A stretch of DNA of 64,000 nt from contig NZ_JAAGLT010000013.1 of NCBI RefSeq assembly GCF_010548275.1, forward strand, positions 124,001-188,000, read 5' to 3'. The notes beneath the pieces were generated by a model. The model worked only from the letters and a program-made list of their open reading frames with translations, made no database searches and was not told the DNA's origin. The stretch comes from Streptomyces sp. SID12488. GTDB lineage: Bacteria > Actinomycetota > Actinomycetes > Streptomycetales > Streptomycetaceae. A program made the translations under genes and the position numbers. Positions within the stretch are counted from its first letter, which is position 1, and each line of letters begins with the position of its first letter. This document shows, one piece after another, positions 26,300 to 34,551 of the stretch.

Positions 26300-26398
26300 C
26301 TACCTGCGGCTGATGCTGCGCACGCTGGCCACGGTCAGCAGGACGAGGACGACGAGTGCGAGAGCGGCGCCGATCAGCTCCGCGGCGAGTTGCGGCAT
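26300..26398 (-). CDS. 32-aa single-span membrane peptide
   Basis: A short frame starting MPQLAAELIGAALALVVLVL, with one hydrophobic helix and a basic tail (SVRSISRR), so the C-terminus should face the cytoplasm. GGGAG stands about 6 bases before the ATG. It lies just upstream of the RCK pair on the same strand and divergent from the KimA-like importer. The setting recalls KdpF, a tiny subunit of the Kdp pump, but the sequence is not KdpF-like. Small frames can arise by chance; the ribosome site and clean membrane helix support it. Confidence 0.55.
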   Translation of the reverse strand: MPQLAAELIGAALALVVLVLLTVASVRSISRR

Positions 26399-26614
26399 GG
26401 GGTCTCCCGGGCAAGAGAGGAAGCGAGAGGAGCGAGAGGAAGCCGGAAAGCTGGCTAAAGATGACATAAGGGGTGCTGTGGTTTCGTCATATAGCCATGA
26501 GGACGCGGTCCCAGGGGTGTTCGCCTGTCTCGGATGCCGGGATTTCACTCGGCGGACCGTCGGGTTTTCACCCGGATGTGCCCAGAGCAAGGCGGGGAGC
26601 TTACGATCCTGTCC

Positions 26615-28663
26615 GTGTCCAAACTGACCGACGTGCCCAAACGGATCCTGATCGGGCGCGCACTGCGCAGTGATCGGCTCGGCGAAACGCTCCTGCCGAA
26701 GCGCATCGCTCTCCCCGTCTTCGCCTCCGACCCCCTCTCCTCCGTGGCCTACGCCCCTGGGGAAGTGTTGCTGGTCCTGTCGATCGCGGGCGTGTCGGCG
26801 TACCACTTCAGCCCGTGGATCGCGCTCGCTGTCGTCGTACTGATGTTCACTGTGGTCGCCTCCTACCGCCAGAACGTGCACGCCTACCCGAGCGGCGGCG
26901 GCGACTACGAGGTGGCGACCACCAACCTCGGCCCCAAGGCCGGCCTCACGGTCGCCAGCGCGCTGCTCGTCGACTACGTGCTGACCGTCGCCGTGTCCAT
27001 CGCCTCCGGCATCGAGAACCTCGGCTCCGCCGTCCCCTTCGTCGTCGAGCACAAGGTGTTCTGCGCGGTCGCCGTCATCGTGCTGCTGACGCTGATGAAC
27101 CTGCGGGGCGTCAAGGAGTCCGGGAAGCTGTTCGCGATTCCGACGTACGTGTTCGTCGCGGGCGTCTTCATCATGATCGCGTGGGGCGCGTACCGCGGCC
27201 TGGTGCTGGGCGACCACATGCGCGCGCCGACGGCCGGGTACGAGATCAAGGCCGAACACCAGGGACTGGCCGGGTTCGCACTCGTGTTCCTGCTGCTGCG
27301 CGCCTTCTCCTCCGGCTGTGCCGCGCTCACCGGCGTCGAGGCCATCTCCAACGGTGTGCCGGCCTTCCGTAAACCCAAGTCCAAGAACGCGGCGAGCACG
27401 CTCGCGGCGATGGGCATCCTCGCCGTCACGATGTTCTGCGGGATCATCGTGCTGGCCATGACCACCAAGGTGCGGATGGCCGAGAACCCCGCGCACGACC
27501 TGCTGGACAAGGGCGTCGAGGTCGGCTCCGGCTACGTCCAGAACCCGGTGATCTCGCAGGTCGCCGAGGCCGTGTTCGGTGACGGCAGCTTCTTCTTCAT
27601 CCTGCTCGCCGCCGCCACCGCGCTGGTGCTCTTCCTGGCCGCCAACACCGCGTACAACGGCTTCCCGCTGCTCGGTTCGATCCTCGCGCAGGACCGCTAC
27701 CTCCCGCGCCAGCTGCACACGCGCGGCGACCGGCTCGCCTTCTCCAACGGAATCGTGCTGCTCGCCGGCGCCGCCATCCTGCTGGTGTGGATCTACGGGG
27801 CTGACTCGACCCGCCTCATCCAGCTGTACATCGTCGGCGTGTTCGTGTCCTTCACGCTCAGCCAGACCGGCATGGTCCGGCACTGGAACCGCCACCTGGC
27901 CACCGAGAAGGACCAGACGAAGCGCCGGCAGATGGTCCGCTCCCGCGCCATCAACACCTTCGGCGCCTTCTTCACCGGGCTGGTGCTGGTCGTCGTACTC
28001 GGTACGAAGTTCACGCACGGCGCCTGGGTGGCGCTGCTCGGCATGGTGATCTTCTACGCGGTGATGACGGCGATCCGTAAGCACTACGACCGGGTCTCCG
28101 AGGAGATCGCCGCCCCGGAAGGCCCGAGCGACGACAGCGTACGGCCGTCCCGGGTGCACTCGGTCGTCCTGATCTCGAAGATCCACCGGCCCACGCTGCG
28201 CGCGCTCGCGTACGCGAAACTGATGCGCTCCGACACGCTGGAGGCGCTCAGCGTCAACGTCGACCCGGCGGAGACGAAGGCGCTCCAGGAGGAGTGGGAG
28301 CGGCGGGGGATCACCGTCCCGCTGAAGGTGCTCGACTCGCCGTACCGGGAGATCACCCGGCCCGTGATCGAGTACGTGAAGGGGCTGCGCCGGGAGTCGC
28401 CGCGCGACGTCGTGTCCGTGATCATCCCGGAGTACGTGGTCGGCCACTGGTACGAGCAGCTGCTGCACAATCAGAGCGCGCTGCGGCTCAAGGGGCGCCT
28501 GCTGTTCACGCCGGGCGTGATGGTGACGTCGGTGCCCTACCAGCTCGAGTCGTCCGAGGTGGCCAAGAAGCGGGCCCGCAAGCGGCAGGACTGGAACGCG
28601 CCCGGATCCGTCCGGCGCGGGCCGGCCCAGGAGCGGACACACGAACCGAGCTCGAAGAACTGA
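26615..28663 (+). CDS. APC-family permease, KimA/YdaO-like potassium importer
   Basis: A protein of about 682 aa with roughly twelve membrane helices and a cytoplasmic C-terminal domain (about 180 residues). The block ASDPLSSVAYAPGEVLLVL, then YRQNVHAYPSGGGDYEV and LLVDYVLTVAVSIASG, match what I recall of B. subtilis KimA (YdaO), a K+ importer of the APC superfamily inhibited by c-di-AMP. The GTG at 26615 was chosen because conserved sequence starts there. It lacks a close ribosome site, but TACGAT 7 bases upstream suggests a possible leaderless start. Its neighbours, the RCK pair and kdpDE, fit K+ homeostasis. Confidence 0.85.
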   Translation: MSKLTDVPKRILIGRALRSDRLGETLLPKRIALPVFASDPLSSVAYAPGEVLLVLSIAGVSAYHFSPWIALAVVVLMFTVVASYRQNVHAYPSGGGDYEVATTNLGPKAGLTVASALLVDYVLTVAVSIASGIENLGSAVPFVVEHKVFCAVAVIVLLTLMNLRGVKESGKLFAIPTYVFVAGVFIMIAWGAYRGLVLGDHMRAPTAGYEIKAEHQGLAGFALVFLLLRAFSSGCAALTGVEAISNGVPAFRKPKSKNAASTLAAMGILAVTMFCGIIVLAMTTKVRMAENPAHDLLDKGVEVGSGYVQNPVISQVAEAVFGDGSFFFILLAAATALVLFLAANTAYNGFPLLGSILAQDRYLPRQLHTRGDRLAFSNGIVLLAGAAILLVWIYGADSTRLIQLYIVGVFVSFTLSQTGMVRHWNRHLATEKDQTKRRQMVRSRAINTFGAFFTGLVLVVVLGTKFTHGAWVALLGMVIFYAVMTAIRKHYDRVSEEIAAPEGPSDDSVRPSRVHSVVLISKIHRPTLRALAYAKLMRSDTLEALSVNVDPAETKALQEEWERRGITVPLKVLDSPYREITRPVIEYVKGLRRESPRDVVSVIIPEYVVGHWYEQLLHNQSALRLKGRLLFTPGVMVTSVPYQLESSEVAKKRARKRQDWNAPGSVRRGPAQERTHEPSSKN

Positions 28664-28787
28664 CGGCTGTCGGTTGTCGGTGACCACGTCTGGTAAAGGC
28701 TTGTGGTGAGTGGTCGGGCGGCACCCACGTAGACTGGTGGGCTGTTGTCCGGCCGTTCCCTTTTCTCTCCCCTGGAGTCACCCCGCC

Positions 28788-30116
28788 ATGCAGGCAGAAC
28801 CGAAGAAATCGCTGGCGGGGCAGGAGTACGAGGTCGAGGTCGGTCCCGTCGCCCACGGCGGCCACTGTGTCGCCCGTACGGACGACGGACAGGTGCTCTT
28901 CGTCCGGCACACGCTGCCCGGTGAGCGGGTCGTGGCCAGGGTGACGGACGGTGAGGAAGGGGCGCGGTTCCTGCGCGCCGACGCGGTGGAGGTGCTGACG
29001 GCGTCCAAGGACCGGGTCGAGGCCCCCTGTCCGTACGCCGGACCCGGCCGCTGCGGCGGCTGCGACTGGCAGCACGCCAAGCCGGGAGCCCAGCGCCGCC
29101 TCAAGGGCGAGGTCATCACCGAACAGCTGCAGCGACTCGCCGGTCTGACCCCCGAGGAGGCCGGCTGGGACGGCACGGTCATGCCGGCCGAGGGCGACAA
29201 ACTGCCGCCGGGCGAGGTGCCCCAGTGGCGTACGAGGGTCCAGTACGCGGTGGACGCGGACGGCAACGCCGGGCTGCGGCACCACCGTTCGCACGAGGTC
29301 GAGCCGATCGAGCACTGCATGATCGCGGCGCCCGGCGTCAGCGAGCTGGGCATCGAGAAGCACGACTGGTCCGGCATGGAGTCCGTCGACGTGATCGCCG
29401 CGACCGGATCCCAGGACCGCATGGTAATCCTGGAGCCGAAGCCGGGCGCCCGGCTGCCCCTGGTCGAGCTCGACAAGCCCGTCTCCGTCATGCGGGTCGA
29501 GGAGCACGACGGCGGCATCCACCGGGTCCACGGCCGCGGCTTCGTCCGTGAGCGCGCCGACGGCCGTACACACCGGGTCGGCAGCGGTGGCTTCTGGCAG
29601 GTCCACCCGGCGGCGGCGGACATGCTGACGAAGGCGGTCATGCAGGGTCTGCTCCCGCGCAAGGGCGACATGGCCCTCGACCTCTACTGCGGCGTCGGCC
29701 TCTTCGCGGGCGCCCTCGCCGACCGGATCGGCGACAAGGGCGCGGTCCTCGGCATCGAGTCGGGCAAGCGCGCCGTCGAGGACGCCCGGCACAACCTCGC
29801 CGCCTTCGATCGCGTCCGCATCGAACAGGGCAAGGTCGAGGCGGTGCTGCCGCGCACCGGTATCACCGAGGTCGACCTCATCGTCCTGGACCCGCCGCGC
29901 GCGGGGGCCGGCCGGAAGACGGTCGAGCAGCTGGTGAAGCTTGGGGCACGCAAGATCGCGTACGTCGCGTGCGACCCGGCGGCGCTGGCGCGGGATCTGG
30001 GGTACTTCCGGGAGGGAGGGTATCGGGTGCGGACGTTGCGGGCCTTCGACCTGTTTCCGATGACCCATCACGTGGAGTGTGTCGCGATCCTGGAGCCGGC
30101 CGCAAAAGGCGCCTGA
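28788..30116 (+). CDS. TrmA/RumA-type RNA (uracil-5-)-methyltransferase with TRAM domain
   Basis: A 442-aa SAM-dependent RNA methyltransferase. It has an N-terminal TRAM domain (about 8-66), the 4Fe-4S cysteines CPYAGPGRCGGC and a later EHCMI. The Rossmann part has LDLYCGVGLFAG, LDPPRAGAG and the catalytic cysteine in YVACDPAALARDL. It methylates uracil C5 in rRNA or tRNA; the target is not evident. The ATG at 28788 has GGAG about 10 bases upstream. Position next to the APC permease matches the mycobacterial order (Rv2689c-Rv2690c, from memory). The AraC remnant is convergent. Confidence 0.9.
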   Translation: MQAEPKKSLAGQEYEVEVGPVAHGGHCVARTDDGQVLFVRHTLPGERVVARVTDGEEGARFLRADAVEVLTASKDRVEAPCPYAGPGRCGGCDWQHAKPGAQRRLKGEVITEQLQRLAGLTPEEAGWDGTVMPAEGDKLPPGEVPQWRTRVQYAVDADGNAGLRHHRSHEVEPIEHCMIAAPGVSELGIEKHDWSGMESVDVIAATGSQDRMVILEPKPGARLPLVELDKPVSVMRVEEHDGGIHRVHGRGFVRERADGRTHRVGSGGFWQVHPAAADMLTKAVMQGLLPRKGDMALDLYCGVGLFAGALADRIGDKGAVLGIESGKRAVEDARHNLAAFDRVRIEQGKVEAVLPRTGITEVDLIVLDPPRAGAGRKTVEQLVKLGARKIAYVACDPAALARDLGYFREGGYRVRTLRAFDLFPMTHHVECVAILEPAAKGA

Positions 30117-30134
30117 GTCACCGCTCCGTGGGGC

Positions 30135-30737
30135 TCATGTGACGCTTGTTCTGTACTCGCTCGGGCTGACGCCGTGTTCCCGTTTGAACGCGGCGCTGAG
30201 AGCGAAGGCGTTGGAGAAGCCGACGTGGTCCGCCACCTTGGCGAGCGTGGCGTCGGGCTCGCGCAGGAGGTCGGCGGCCAGAGCCAGGCGCCGTTTCCTC
30301 AGGTAGGTCATGGGCGGCTGTCCGGCGAGGGCGGCGAAGCGGCGGGCCAGGCCGGCCCGGGACACGCCGGTCCTCGCTGCCAGGGCCGGCAGGGTCCACG
30401 GGTGGGCGGGGTCGCTCCGCAGCATCCGCAGGGCGGGGCCGACCACGGGGTCGCCGTGCGCCCGGTACCAGGCGGGGACCTGGGCGCCGGGGCGGGTGAA
30501 CCAGGCGCGCAGGGCGGTGATGAGCATCAGGTCCAGTACCCGGTCCAGGAGGATCTGCTGACCGGGCTCCTCGCGGGTGATCTCCTCGAACGTCGTCCGG
30601 CCGACCGGGCAGACACCCACGTGCGCCTCGATGACGGCCAGGGGTGGCAGCGCGGCGAGCAGTCTGCCCGGGGTGCCGCTGCCCACGGTGTACAGAGCAC
30701 TCATCAGGAGCGTGCTGTCGGCCCCTTCCGTGTCCCA
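30135..30737 (-). pseudogene. 5'-truncated AraC-family regulator remnant
   Basis: The reading frame encodes the second half of a cupin-type AraC regulator. It has a region like TLLMSALYTVGSGTPGRLL and DRVLDLMLITALRAWFTRPG, then both helix-turn-helix motifs (LPALAARTGVSRAGLARRF and VADHVGFSNAFALSAAFKR). Homologues I recall are about 300 aa with an N-terminal cupin; that first part, about 110 residues, is missing. Upstream of TLLMS the frame continues through unrelated Pro/Gly-rich sequence, directly after the stop of the hydrolase gene in the same frame. An ATG at 30704 lacks a ribosome site. It is most likely a remnant, though a short DNA-binding protein cannot be excluded. Confidence 0.7.
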
Positions 30738-30806
30738 GGCGCCGGCACCCGGAGCTCGGGGGCCGGCCGGTTCCTCGCGGGGAACCGGCCGGGCAGGCTT
30801 CCTTCC

Positions 30807-32195
30807 TCAGCGGGCAGCCGGCCCCTTCAGGAACTCCGCCAGTGTCCGCGTCAGGGTGTTGTGGCCCGGGGCCGCGAAGAGCGGGTCGAGGTGGTTCATG
30901 CCGGTGTCCGTCTCGTAAGTGGCGTACGGGATACGGGAACCGGCCACCACCCTGCGCGCCGCCTCCTCGATCGTGCCCTTGGCCTGGCTCGTCCCGAAGG
31001 CGTACAGCGGTACGTCGAGACGGTCGGCGTGGTGCAGTCGCAGGCCCAGGGAGCGGGTGAGCGGGGTGTCGGTGTAGGCGTCCGCGACGTCGAGGTCGAC
31101 GGAGAGCCGGGCGGGCCAGTACCACTCCCACACGGTCGGCACCGGACCGGCGTACGCCGCCGCGACCCGGCCTATCGGTGTGATCCCGGCGTCGACCCAG
31201 CCGCGTACGTCCCCGCTGTCGGCGAGGTGTCCCGAGTGCACGGTGATGGCGTTCGGCCAACCGAAGCCGGCGTCCACGAAGAAGCCCAGCAGGGCCGCGT
31301 TGGTGACGGTGTACGGCAGGCGCAGGGCGTCGGGCAGACGGGGCTGGAGGACCGAGGTGCCGTCGGGGTCGTGGAGCGCGTAGTGGCCGGCGAGCTGGTA
31401 CCAGATCTGGGTGCTCTCCGCGCGGCTGCCGAGCCCCACACCGCTCAGGGTCAGGTCGAAGACCGCCCCGGCGTCGATGGCCGCCAGCCGCTCCCGTACC
31501 TCCTCCGGCGAGTCGTGGACCGGGTCGCCCGTCCCGTCGAAGGCCCCGAGCACCCCGCCGTCGACGGCCACCAGCCCGGCGAGGTCCCGGTAGCCGGGGC
31601 AGCCGTCGAAGTCCCAGGCCGCGTACGCCATCGCGGTCGTCGCTCCCCAGGAGTGCCCGCCGAGCACCACCCGCCGGCCACCGCGCCCCGCCGACCGGAC
31701 GACGGCCCGGAGATCGGCGAGCGTCAGGGGCAGGCCCCAGCGCGCGGCGAAGGGGGAGGCTGCCGGGTCCTGGGTGCGGTAGTGGCCGCCCAGATAGTAG
31801 GAGAGGGGGTCCGGGCCCGTGAATCCCGTCCGGTCGGCGAGGTTCTCCTCCCGGCGGTCGAGGGCCCACACCTGCAACCCGGGCACGGCCGCGACCAGGT
31901 CACGGGCCAGCAGCCGGAAGTCGTTGGCCGCCCCGAACATGCCGGGTACCAGCACGAGGACGGTGGTCGCCGTGCCGGGGCCGACCTTCAGGACATGCAC
32001 CCGGTCCGTCCCGGCGGGCCCGCCCCCGGCGCCCACGGCCACCGGCACGTACGGCTCCGGGCCGGCTGCCTGTCCGGCGGCGCCCGGTGCTCGTCCTGCG
32101 GCCAGTGCGGATCCGGCCCCCGTGCCGGCGGCGGCGAGCGCCACACCGCCGATCATTCCGCCCAGCACCGTACGGCGTGGCAGACGGCTCGTCAT
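30807..32195 (-). CDS. Tat-exported alpha/beta hydrolase
   Basis: A 462-aa hydrolase with a twin-arginine signal, LPRRTVLGGMIGGVALAAAG (about 4-24), then an Ala-rich cleavage region. The catalytic serine is in LGGHSWGATTAMAY; the histidine is probably in TDTGMNHLDPLF. Between lie YRDLAGLVAVDGGVLG and VNDSxGE-type loops typical of esterases and lipases. It is exported folded by the Tat system; the substrate is unknown. The ATG at 32195 has GGAGG 8 bases upstream. An upstream in-frame extension lacks sequence of real-gene character. The AraC remnant follows its stop in the same frame. Confidence 0.85.
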   Translation of the reverse strand: MTSRLPRRTVLGGMIGGVALAAAGTGAGSALAAGRAPGAAGQAAGPEPYVPVAVGAGGGPAGTDRVHVLKVGPGTATTVLVLVPGMFGAANDFRLLARDLVAAVPGLQVWALDRREENLADRTGFTGPDPLSYYLGGHYRTQDPAASPFAARWGLPLTLADLRAVVRSAGRGGRRVVLGGHSWGATTAMAYAAWDFDGCPGYRDLAGLVAVDGGVLGAFDGTGDPVHDSPEEVRERLAAIDAGAVFDLTLSGVGLGSRAESTQIWYQLAGHYALHDPDGTSVLQPRLPDALRLPYTVTNAALLGFFVDAGFGWPNAITVHSGHLADSGDVRGWVDAGITPIGRVAAAYAGPVPTVWEWYWPARLSVDLDVADAYTDTPLTRSLGLRLHHADRLDVPLYAFGTSQAKGTIEEAARRVVAGSRIPYATYETDTGMNHLDPLFAAPGHNTLTRTLAEFLKGPAAR

Positions 32196-32322
32196 CTCAC
32201 GTACCTCCAGGGAGAGTTGGTCGTGACCAGCTTCCCCCTCGCCCTCGACGGCCCACGCACCAGGGGTCACTTGCGCGACTCCACGGCGGCTCCTCGGCGG
32301 GGCCGCTGTCGGCTGTCCGCCG

Positions 32323-33321
32323 TCAGCGCACGGACCGGCCGTTGGCGACAGTCGCGTCCGGGGTTCCGCCGCTCGTCCCCGCCCTGGCACGCACCCGGCG
32401 TACGAGGTCGGCGGCGGCCTCCGGCCACTCGGCGTGTTCGAAGGTGAAGCCCGCGTCGAGCAGCCTGCCGGGAACGACACGGCGGCTCTTCAGCAGGAGT
32501 TCGGTGTCCGAGCGGAGCGCGAACGCGCCCAGCTCCGCCATCCACCGCGTCGCGGGCAGACCCACCGGAACGCCCCACGCGGCGCGCAGCGCGCGCATGA
32601 ACGCGCGCTGCGGAAGGGGGTGGGGAGCGGCGAGGTTCACCGGGCCGGTGAGGTCGTCCCGGTCGGCCAGGAACTCGACGGCTCGTACGAAGTCGTGGTC
32701 GTGGATCCAGGACACGTACTGCGCGCCGCCCGCGACCGGGCCGCCGAGGCCGAGCCGGGCCAGCCGCAGCAGGACGTCGAGGACGCCGCCGCGGTCCGGG
32801 CTCATCACCATGGCTGTCCGCAGGGCGACCTTGCGCGTCGCGGGGGTCGCCGCCTGCTCCTGGGCCCTCTCCCAGGCCTTGGCGATGTCGACGCTGTAGG
32901 CCCAGTAGTCCGGTACGCCGGGTTCGGCGCCGCCGATGACGCCGGTCGCCTCGTCGTTCGGGGCGTCGAAGCGGTGGGCGTAGACCGTGGCGGTGCTCAT
33001 CTGGAGCCAGAGCCGGGGAGGCCGCGCGGCGCCTGCGATCGCCTCGCCGACGACCTGGGCGGAGTGCACGCGCGAGTCCATCATGGCCCGCAGGTTGGCG
33101 GGCGTGTAGCGGCAGCTGACGCTGCGGCCCGCCAGGTTGATCACGACGTCGCTGCCGTCGACCGCCTCGGACCAGGCGCCCAGGGTCTCGCCGTCCCAGC
33201 CGATCTCCCGGTCGTGCGCCGGCCGTCGGGTCAGGACGGTGACGTCGTGACCCGCGGCGGTGAGCGCTCGGTTCAGGATGCCACCCACCTGACCGGTTCC
33301 TCCGGGTATGACTACCTTCAC
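32323..33321 (-). CDS. TIGR01777 family epimerase
   Basis: A 332-aa short-chain dehydrogenase-like protein of TIGR01777 (SulA/YfcH-like). The N-terminal nucleotide site is VVIPGGTGQVGGILNRAL; then VVINLAGRSVSCRYTPANL and QMSTATVYAHR, with the C-terminal LKSRRVVPGRLLDAGFTF. Family function is not firmly known; a link to cell-division inhibition has been proposed for cyanobacterial SulA. GTG at 33321 was chosen with GGGAG immediately upstream. Just before it is a palindromic operator overlapping a TTGAAC/TACTCT-like promoter. Confidence 0.87.
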   Translation of the reverse strand: MKVVIPGGTGQVGGILNRALTAAGHDVTVLTRRPAHDREIGWDGETLGAWSEAVDGSDVVINLAGRSVSCRYTPANLRAMMDSRVHSAQVVGEAIAGAARPPRLWLQMSTATVYAHRFDAPNDEATGVIGGAEPGVPDYWAYSVDIAKAWERAQEQAATPATRKVALRTAMVMSPDRGGVLDVLLRLARLGLGGPVAGGAQYVSWIHDHDFVRAVEFLADRDDLTGPVNLAAPHPLPQRAFMRALRAAWGVPVGLPATRWMAELGAFALRSDTELLLKSRRVVPGRLLDAGFTFEHAEWPEAAADLVRRVRARAGTSGGTPDATVANGRSVR

Positions 33322-33634
33322 GGCTCCCCCTAGGGCTTGGAACGTGTTGGTGAGAGAGTAGCGCAAATATTTGAACGTGTTCAAAAAGCGCCCGGGATTC
33401 GGTGGCGGTGCTGACAGGATCTGTGGGTTCGATCTGAGTGCGGGGGCCGGAGTTCGGCGGGGAAGCGTTCCCCTTCATGCCTCCGGACTGGGAACTCGCA
33501 GGTCGGACGGAGCATCTGCAGGGTGTCCGGAGGAACCCCGCCGACCGGCCGGGGGTACCCCGTCGAACCGTTGATCGGTACTTTGCGTACCTACCGGTGA
33601 CGTTCGAGCGCCGGACAGGAGGATGAGAGCCGTC
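33322..33634. other. divergent intergenic region with operator, 313 bp
   Basis: Holds the epimerase promoter (minus strand, TTGAAC-N18-TACTCT) and the start of the Met-rich membrane protein. A GGAGG lies at 33618-33622. No additional gene is supported. Confidence 0.55.
33370..33385. promoter_or_regulatory. palindromic operator TTTGAAC-GT-GTTCAAA
   Basis: Perfect 7-bp arms with a 2-base spacer. On the minus strand the TTGAAC of the palindrome lies where the -35 box of the epimerase promoter is expected, so a bound repressor would block transcription. The layout suits a TetR-type repressor, but the regulator gene is not nearby. Confidence 0.6.
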
Positions 33635-34318
33635 ATGACTGCCGGGTGGGGTGCACGCACGCTACGGGCCGCGGTGTTCGCGGCCGTCTGTGTGCTGCTC
33701 GCCGCCCTCGGCCATGTGCTGATGTCCGGATCCGCCGTCGCCTGGTGGACGCTGGCAGCCGGGGCCCTGGTCACGGGCGGCGCGGGCTGGTGCCTGACCG
33801 GCCGCGAGCGCGGACTCCCGCTGGTCGTGGGCGTGGTGGTCGTCGCCCAGGGCGCGCTCCACTCGGCGTTCTCGCTCACCCGGAGCACGGGGACGGGCAC
33901 GGGCGCGGACGCGGGTGCGGGTTCAGCGGGCATGGCGATGGACTCCATGGACATGGCCGGCACCAGCGCAGTCACCGGCATGGGCATGGACATGGGCGCT
34001 GGCGTGGGTCACCTGGCCCACGGCGGCCATGGCATGGACGTCCTGTCGTCCTCGTACGGCATGCTCGCCGCCCACACGCTCGCCGCGCTGCTGTGCGGTC
34101 TGTGGCTGGCGTACGGCGAGCGGGCCGCGTTCCGCATCCTGCGGGCGGTGGCCGGTCGGCTGGCGGCTCCGCTGCGGCTGGCGCTCGCGCTGCCCGCGAC
34201 GCCGGACCGCCCCCGTCCGCACCTGCGGCGCAGCGGCTCGGACCGGGCGCCGCGGCTGCTCCCGCTCGTCCACGTGATCACCTCTCGGGGCCCGCCGACA
34301 GGGCTCGCTGTCGTCTGA
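33635..34318 (+). CDS. Met/His-rich membrane protein, possible copper-related
   Basis: A 227-aa protein with about four membrane helices (AAVFAAVCVLLAALGHVLM, WWTLAAGALVTGGAGW, LVVGVVVVAQGALHSAF, LAAHTLAALLCGLWLAY). The loop between the third and fourth is unusually rich in Met, His and Gly (MAMDSMDMAG, MGMDMGAGVGHLAHGGHGMD), a composition typical of copper-binding loops. The ATG at 33635 is preferred because an upstream ATG at 33623 abuts the GGAGG. It lies before an ECF sigma factor. Copper handling is an inference from composition; no canonical copper motif is present. Confidence 0.65.
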   Translation: MTAGWGARTLRAAVFAAVCVLLAALGHVLMSGSAVAWWTLAAGALVTGGAGWCLTGRERGLPLVVGVVVVAQGALHSAFSLTRSTGTGTGADAGAGSAGMAMDSMDMAGTSAVTGMGMDMGAGVGHLAHGGHGMDVLSSSYGMLAAHTLAALLCGLWLAYGERAAFRILRAVAGRLAAPLRLALALPATPDRPRPHLRRSGSDRAPRLLPLVHVITSRGPPTGLAVV

Positions 34319-34551
34319 GACAGCTGGTTCCCCGGGACCGCTCCAGGTGGCACCGACGCGATCCGTGTCGGCCCCCGCGGGAGCCCCGGGCCTCGGCCGC
34401 ACCCACCCTCACGGACGGCCGTCCTCCCTCTGCCGGTAGCGGCGTGCGCCCACGACGTCTCGTGCACCGCACCGCCCTTGCGTCGTGCTGCCTCGCACCG
34501 CGTCGCGTGGGCCGCCCTGCCGGATTCCGGATGATCCGAGAAGGACACCAG

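Noticed and set aside
26300..28687. Long open frame (795 codons) on the minus strand opposite the KimA-like permease
   Set aside because: Composition follows the antisense of a high-GC coding frame (Arg/Gly/His-rich), and no domain is seen; only the last 32 codons look like a real small gene.
30735..30809. Programmed TGA readthrough joining hydrolase and AraC half
   Set aside because: The joining sequence is low-complexity and the AraC half lacks its sensor domain; gene decay explains it better. Kept only as a test in the findings.
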